This document shows positions 57,903 through 64,000 of a stretch of 64,000 bases of DNA, one piece after another. How positions within the stretch are numbered: the stretch's first letter is position 1; the number at the start of each line of letters is the position of its first letter. This DNA comes from Omphiscola glabra (lineage: Eukaryota; Mollusca; Gastropoda; Lymnaeidae), in the NCBI GenBank assembly GCA_964017045.1, contig OZ024810.1, positions 3,087,365 to 3,151,364 on the forward strand, given 5' to 3'. A program made the position numbers and the translations under genes. The notes under the pieces were generated by a model. It was not told where the DNA came from, did not search any database, and saw only the letters and a program-made list of their open reading frames with translations.

Positions 57903-59750
57903 GGGGGGCTTCACATGGTGCATACATATCGGGGGCTGCACATCGTTCATAAAATAGAGGGGCTGCACAGGGTACATTCATATGGGGGCTGTACAGGGTA
58001 CATTCATATGTGGGGCTGCGCAGGGTACATACATATGGGGGCTACACATGGTATACACATATGGGGGCTACACATGGTATACACATATGGGGGCTACACA
58101 TGGTATACACATATGGGGGCTACACATTGTATACACATATGGGGGCTACACATGGTATACACATATAGGGGCTACACATGGTATACACATATGGGGGCTG
58201 CACATGGTATACACATATGGGGGCTGAACATGGTATACACATATGAGGGCTACACATGGTATACACATATGGGGGCTACACATGGTATACACATATGGGG
58301 GCTACACATGGTATACACATATGGGGGCTACACATGGTATACACATATGGGGGCTGCACATGGTATACACATATGGGGGCTGCACATGGTATACACATAT
58401 GGGGGCTACACATGGTATACACATATGGGGGCTACACATGGTATACACATATGGGGGCTGCACATGGTATACACATATGGGGGCTGCACATGGTATACAC
58501 ATATAGGGGCTACACATGGTATACACATATGGGGGCTACACATGGTATACACATATGGGGGCTGCACATGGTATACACATATGGGGGCTGCACATGGTAT
58601 ACACATATGGGGGCTGCACATGGTATACACATATGGGGGCTACACATGGTATACACATATGGGGGCTGCACATGGTATACACATATGGGGGCTGCACATG
58701 GTATACACATATGGGGGCTGCACATGGTATAAACATATGGGGGCTACACATGGTATACACATATGGGGGCTGCACATGGTATACACATATGGGGGCTACA
58801 CATGGTATACACATATGGGGGCTGCACATGGTATACACATATTGGGGCTGCACATGGTATACACATATGGTGGCTGCACATGGTATACACATATGGGGGC
58901 TGCACATGGTATACACATATGGGGGCTGCACATGGTATACACATATGGGGGCTGCACATGGTATACACATATGGGGGCTGCACATGGTATACACATATGG
59001 GGGCTGCACATGGTATACACATATGGGGGCTACACATGGTATACACATATGGGGGCTACACATGGTATACACATATGGGGGCTGCACATGGTATACACAT
59101 ATGGGGGCTACACATGGTATACACATATGGGGGCTGCACATGGTATACACATATGGGGGCTGCACATGGTATACACATATGGGGGCTACACATGGTATAC
59201 ACATGGGGGCTACACATGGTATACACATATGGGGGCTACACATGGTATACACATATGGGGGCTGCACATGGTATACACATATGGGGGCTACACATGGTAT
59301 ACACATATGGGGGCTACACATGGTATACACATATGGGGGCTACACATGGTATACACATATGGGGGCTGCACATGGTATACACATATGGGGGCTGCACATG
59401 CACATGGTATACACATATGGGGGCTGCACATGGTTTACACATATGGGGGATGCACATGGTATACACATATGGGGGCTGCACATGGTTTACACATATGGGG
59501 GCTGCACATGGTTTACACATATGGGGGCTGCACATGGTATACACATATGGGGGCTGCACATGGTATACACATATGGGGGCTGCACATGGTATACACATAT
59601 GGGGGCTGCACATGGTATACACATATGGGGGCTGCACATGGTATACACATATGGGGGCTACACATGGTATACACATATGGAGGCTACACATGGTATACAC
59701 ATATGGGGGCTACACATGGTATACACATATGGGGGCTGCACATGGTAGAA
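57903..59750. repeat. 26-bp minisatellite, about 71 copies
   Basis: The unit is CATGGTATACACATATGGGG then GCTGCA or GCTACA. Two irregular units occur near 59200 and 59395. It is stop-free in several frames on both strands, so ORFs up to 735 codons are artefacts. Confidence 0.98.
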
Positions 59751-59839
59751 ACATAAAGTTATGAAACAACTTGTGCTAGTGACACCGATGATTTTAATTG
59801 TATTAGTTCGGCTGTGTGCGTCTCTGATGAAGTCAAAGT

Positions 59840-60160
59840 TTGTGTTTGTATCAGCATCAGTATAACATGTTGTGTTTGTATCGGCATCGGTATAAAATGT
59901 TGTGTTTGTATCGGCATCAGTATAAAATGGTGTGTTTGTATCGGCATCAGTATAAAATGGTGTGTTTGTATCGGCATCAGTATAAAATGGTGTGTTTGTA
60001 TCGGCATCAGTATAAAATGGTCTGTTTGTATCGGCATCAGTATATAATGTTGTGTTTGTATCAGCATCAGTATAAAATGTTGTGTTTGTATCAGCATCAG
60101 TATAAAATGTTGTGTTTGTATCAGCATCAGTATAAAATGTTGTGTTTGTATCAGCATCAG
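59840..60160. repeat. 30-bp minisatellite, about 11 copies
   Basis: The unit is TGTGTTTGTATCAGCATCAG then TATAAAATGT. TCGGCATC marks the middle copies. Open on both strands. Confidence 0.96.
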
Positions 60161-61222
60161 TTTGACATCTTCTTCAACTCTATTGAAGAAATGATACAGT
60201 GTTTGGACTTGATACCCACAACCTTCTCTTGCTTTTGTTTTGATGTTCCTTTTTCTGAGCCACTTATTTGATAGCGTTTTATCATGGCGCTTGATCCCCG
60301 TACTCTACTTTACATAAAGATGACCGTTTTTGTGTGTGTTGTGTTTTGAGTCGATAAACGTTGATATTGTATTTTGGTTAATCCGGGCCTGTATGTATTG
60401 CTAACAATATATGATTTGCTCGTCTTATTATTATTTAAAATGTATTTTATCCTTTCTGATATAATTTTCTGAATATATCCTGTGAATGTACTAACATGTG
60501 TTGCCAAAGCTACTTAAAGAGTCTCAGACTGTGGCCTATTGAGACTCTTCAATGTAACATCATCAAAACCAGTGGATCAGCACGGGTTCTCCATTAGTGG
60601 CAAGAAGTTGATTCCCATCTTAAAAGTCTCCTAATCAATACACATAATTCTCTTTGTGATGGCACGGTGCATTAAATCAAAGTTTAAAAAAAACAAAAAA
60701 ACTTTTCTTTGTTTGTACTGTTATACTTACTACTTTAACAAAAAAGACGGTTTGGGTTCTTTTTGTAACAAACTTACATAAGTAAGCTACAATGAAATTA
60801 AAATTGGCCACCTTACCTAGTTACTTAATTTTTATTTCATTGTAATTTATCTCAGTAAATGTATTACGAAAAGTGCCTAAACCGACTTTAAAGTGTCCAT
60901 AACCACATGTACATCGAACCTCACTTTTTAAATAATTAAAATTTCACGTTATATAAATGTACCCTATTAGATTGATAAATGCGTATAATTAATTAACAGT
61001 TCCTATAGAAATATATAATTTATTTTAAAAAAATATGTTTGGGACGACCTAAAGCTAACACACCATATGTTTAGAACCCCACCCACCCACCCCACCCTTT
61101 ATGTCTGAGATAAACATCACATAAAGAATTTCTCGGAAAAATGAATTTCTCAATCCCGGATGCAGTAGTCTTATAAGGTAAACGTTAACTTCTGCTCTTA
61201 TACTCTTAGTTTGTATTCATAC
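60161..61222. other. Non-coding stretch
   Basis: AT-rich. A segment near 60720-60900 includes an imperfect inverted repeat (ACTTACATAAGTAAG and similar, with TTGTAACAAAC), of unknown nature. No gene recognised. Confidence 0.35.
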
Positions 61223-61400
61223 AGCAATCCAACGTTATACATAGGTGAAGCAATCCACCGTTATAAATGGATAAAGTAATCCTAATTTATAAATAGATAA
61301 AGTAGTCCAATATTAATAATGGATAAAGTAATCCTACTCTATAAATAGATAAAGTAGTCCAACGTTATAAATATATGAAGTAGTCCTACGTTATAAATAG
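61223..61400. repeat. Degenerate repeat of about 29 bp
   Basis: About six loose copies of TATAAATAGATAAAGTAGTCC. Confidence 0.75.
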
Positions 61401-61727
61401 CAGTGTCGATCTTGTTTGAAAGTTGTTAATTTATTGGTGTTTTCGCTTTGCAAGTAAACAAATTTTAAAATAAAAAATTGTTTAATGCTGAACTTACCGC
61501 TAAGACGTATGCTTTCTTATCTGTGTTAGGCATATAGAAAATAGATATACTAAAATAATTCATCTGAGCATTTTCAGATTTTAATCATATTCGAAATAAC
61601 TAGGGACGATAATAAAACTTAAAATGGCTATTTAAAAACAACAAAATACTTTCAATATTTCACGTATTTTTTTTCTTTAACTTTGATTAACGTAAATTAA
61701 AACAAAACAATTGACTAAATATATGTC

Positions 61728-61850
61728 AGTGTTTAGTCACGTATGTTTAGTCATGTTTGTTTAGTAATTTTTGTGTTTAGTCATGTATGTTTATTCATAT
61801 ATGTTTAGTCTTGTATTTTGAGCCATATATGTTTAGTCATGTATGTTCAC
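61728..61850. repeat. Degenerate TTTAGTCATGTATG repeat
   Basis: About eight loose units of 14-18 bp just below the copy E stop codon. A minus-strand AATAAA at 61790-61795, about 85 nt past the stop, could serve as polyadenylation signal. Confidence 0.75.
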
Positions 61851-61879
61851 AAGCGTCTTATTGATTGGACCATCTAGTT

Positions 61880-63230
61880 TTAAGAAGCTCTCTTAATAGC
61901 TACATGCACCAGGCCTCCGCCCACACTTATCAGGATACCGCCAATGATACTCAGGATAAAGGAGTATCCGATGTTGTAAATTATGGGCACATGTACTAAG
62001 GCACCCCAAACAGCCACTGCTATTAGAATACACAGGACTGAAAAATGAAGAACAAAAAAAGTTGAACCTAGAAAGTAGCTGAAATGAAACCAAAATATAT
62101 AAGTGGATAAATCCATTTATAGTTAACTGCAAAAAGATCAATCCGTGGATGAAAAGAAAATAAGAGAGATGGCTTTATTCATGAATGGCTAATGAGCGTG
62201 TCAGTGTAATCAGGTCAATTCAATCGAATGCTTTGTTAACATACATCATTCAAAGAATTTAACATTTCATAGTTAAGATTGATAACTTTATAAATAATTT
62301 TACACATATACAATGTATCGAAGATAATGAAAACCCATAAAGGGCATATAAAGGGCATATAAAGGGCATATATATATACTAACACATTCGATTTATTCGT
62401 ATTTTCTTAGATCAAGTATATTTACATTATAATCTTACATGCTGCCACACAACCAGCCAATGAAATCACAGGAAACATGGCATTCTTGGGTTTCCCCATC
62501 ACTGGCAATAGAACAGAAATGGCGGCCATGGCTAGACCCAGAAAACTGGCCAACATTCCTAAAATAGCAAAAGCTTGACAGGCTCTGACGCTGCTCGTGA
62601 ATGCATCAACTGTACGGAAACAATGGATGCTTCTCTGATATTATTATATTAATGCTTTGACCTTTTAACGTATTTTAAAGCATATCTAATTTTTCACGAC
62701 ATAAAGATATTAAATATATATATATATATATATGACCTCTGTATTTATTTGTAGACACTTTTTGTTGAGCCCTAAAGTCACATACAAAATTCAATATCAT
62801 TTTAGGTACCTCAGGGACGAGTTAAAAAATTATTATCAATAAAAAATGGACTGTAGGTCCTTTTTGTTTTTAAAATGATAAAATTCTGACATACGATATT
62901 GTTATCACTGGACAGGACAAAATGTTAACAAAACTTAAGACTTAAAAAGAACATTAGACAAATTTGACGGAGCACAAATAAAGTTTGAACAAGAATTTAA
63001 GACTTACGCATTGAAGACCCAACTGTGTAGGCGTCACATTTCTCAAAAAAGTTGTTTGCAAAACACATTTTCCAAAGACCTCTCGACTCAGTCTGGCCAA
63101 TGCCACTGGCGTGGAGCACTGATACCGACCACTCTGGTGTGGCTAAACCTATGGTGTGCAGAAGAGCACCAAGTCCGATGATCCCCACTGACGCAAGGTT
63201 GATAATGCTGACTCCTTCAGGAAGGGCCAT
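61880..63230 (-). CDS. Claudin-like four-helix membrane protein, copy E (complete, 183 aa)
   Basis: Exons 63008-63230, 62439-62609 and 61880-62037 total 552 nt, with introns of 398 and 401 bp. Donors are ATGC|GTAAG and GCAT|GTAAG; acceptors are TACAG|TT and TTTCAG|TC; all phase 1. The start is the ATG of MALPEGVSII. The W-GLW-C-C claudin motif is complete (W34, W53, C56, C65). The C-terminus is short and basic (IKRAS) with no obvious PDZ ligand. Exon 2 is about 96% identical to that of copy B over its first 130 nt, whereas exons 1 and 3 are far more diverged. Likely a plasma-membrane junction or adhesion protein; the exact role is not deducible. A 43-bp array begins about 155 bp upstream of the ATG. 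Confidence 0.87.
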
Positions 63231-63385
63231 GTTTGACTTTCAGAGTCACCTTAATATGATTCATGAAGTAAAGTGGAAGATTTTTGATAAAGAAATAGTC
63301 TAACTTAATATCAAGATTTAATGTGTATATATATACACATTTAAAACAATAGTTTTTAAATGGTCAGGTAATGAGATATGAATAC
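63231..63385 (-). promoter_or_regulatory. Putative proximal promoter of copy E
   Basis: Short interval between the ATG and the 43-bp array. AAGGTGACTCTGAAAGTCAA immediately before the ATG resembles the leaders of B and C. A 22-bp palindrome centred on ATGTGTATATATATACACAT (63321-63340) includes a TATATATA stretch. Promoter function is inferred from position only. Confidence 0.35.
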
Positions 63386-64000
63386 AATATGACGGGCTGC
63401 GTTAAAGACGTGTGAAGTCAATACATATTATATGAGGGGCTGCGCTAAAGACGTGTAAAGTCAATACATAGTACATGAGGGGCTGCGTTAAAGACGTGTA
63501 AAGTCAATACATAGTACATAATGGCTGCGTTAAAGACGTGTGAAGTCAATACATATTATATGAGGGGCTGCGCTAAAGACGTGTAAAGTCAATACATAGT
63601 ATATGGGGGGCTGTGTTAAAGACGTGTGAAGTCAATACATAGTACATAAAGGGCTGCGTTAAAGACGTGTGAAGTCAATACATAGTACATAAAGGGCTGC
63701 GTTAAAGACGTGTGAAGTCAATACATTGTATATGAGGGGCTGCGTTAAAGACGTGTGAAGTAAATACTTATTATATGAGGGGCTGCGTTAAAGACGTGTG
63801 AAGTCAATACATATTATATGAGGGGCTGCGTTAAAGACGTGTGAAGTCAATACATATTATATGAGGGGCTGCGTTAAAGACGTGTGAAGTCAATACATAT
63901 TATATGAGGTGCTGCGTTAAAGACGTGTGAAGTCAATACATATTATATGAGGGGCTGCGTTAAAGACGTGTGAAGTCAATACATATTATATGAGGGGCTG
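63386..64000. repeat. 43-bp minisatellite running off the window
   Basis: More than 14 copies with core GAGGGGCTGCGTTAAAGACG then TGTGAAGTCAATACATATTA. It continues past the right edge, so its full size is unknown. Confidence 0.96.

Noticed and set aside
57982..59764. Multiple overlapping ORFs on both strands (up to 410 codons) in the 26-bp array
   Set aside because: Open in several frames on both strands at once, which is diagnostic of a stop-free tandem unit.
1..64000. Bacterial or phage origin, operons, riboswitches
   Set aside because: The genes have GT-AG introns, SINE/LINE/hAT elements are present, and no prokaryotic gene organisation is visible.

Overview
The window is eukaryotic, almost certainly animal, genomic DNA. 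It is AT-rich, its genes have GT-AG introns, and it carries remnants of DNA transposons, non-LTR retrotransposons and SINEs. By my hand-set boundaries roughly 45% of it is minisatellite. The gene family and the style of the repeats suggest a marine invertebrate, possibly a mollusc, but nothing in the window fixes the species.

The only convincing host genes are copies of one small four-helix membrane protein of the claudin/PMP22 superfamily, all on the minus strand. Each intact copy has three coding exons with phase-1 junctions, so the middle exon (171 nt) is symmetric. I label the copies A to E in ascending coordinates. Copy E (61880-63230) and copy B (10544-13833) are complete and predict proteins of 183 and 180 residues. 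Copy C (exon 1 at 42221-42434, exon 3 at 36191-36360) has no recognisable exon 2; three minisatellite arrays and a SINE fill the gap. Copy D (50576-50774) is a lone, diverged exon 1. Copy A (101-203) is a broken exon 3. The upstream DNA of B and C is also paralogous (18240-18650 with 42655-43014, and 25634-25860 with 44464-44660), so the duplicated unit included its promoter and flank. Each copy then gained its own transposons and tandem arrays.

Mobile DNA: a 4,169-bp hAT-type element with an 8-bp target duplication sits just upstream of the copy B start codon and contains a dead LINE reverse transcriptase. A 1,573-bp element flanked by TTAA, with a broken transposase, sits inside a 54-bp-unit array. 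There are also a 164-bp hAT-type MITE, a 387-bp long-TIR MITE, a Tc1/mariner transposase fragment in intron 2 of copy B, a LINE 3' fragment, and two SINE copies in opposite orientation.

Tandem arrays: about forty, with units from 14 to 61 bp and up to about 75 copies. Many units are multiples of 3 or lack stops, and this produces long spurious ORFs up to 735 codons. I do not regard these as genes. Several arrays repeat short motifs that could matter: near-consensus 5' splice sites on the gene strand, a palindromic GGTCAnnnTGACC element, CRE-like and CCAAT-like boxes, and G-runs. I see no rRNA, tRNA or CRISPR locus. No clearly new biochemical system is evident; the most interesting features are the exon-wise evolution of the claudin-like cluster and the splice-donor and nuclear-receptor-motif arrays around it.
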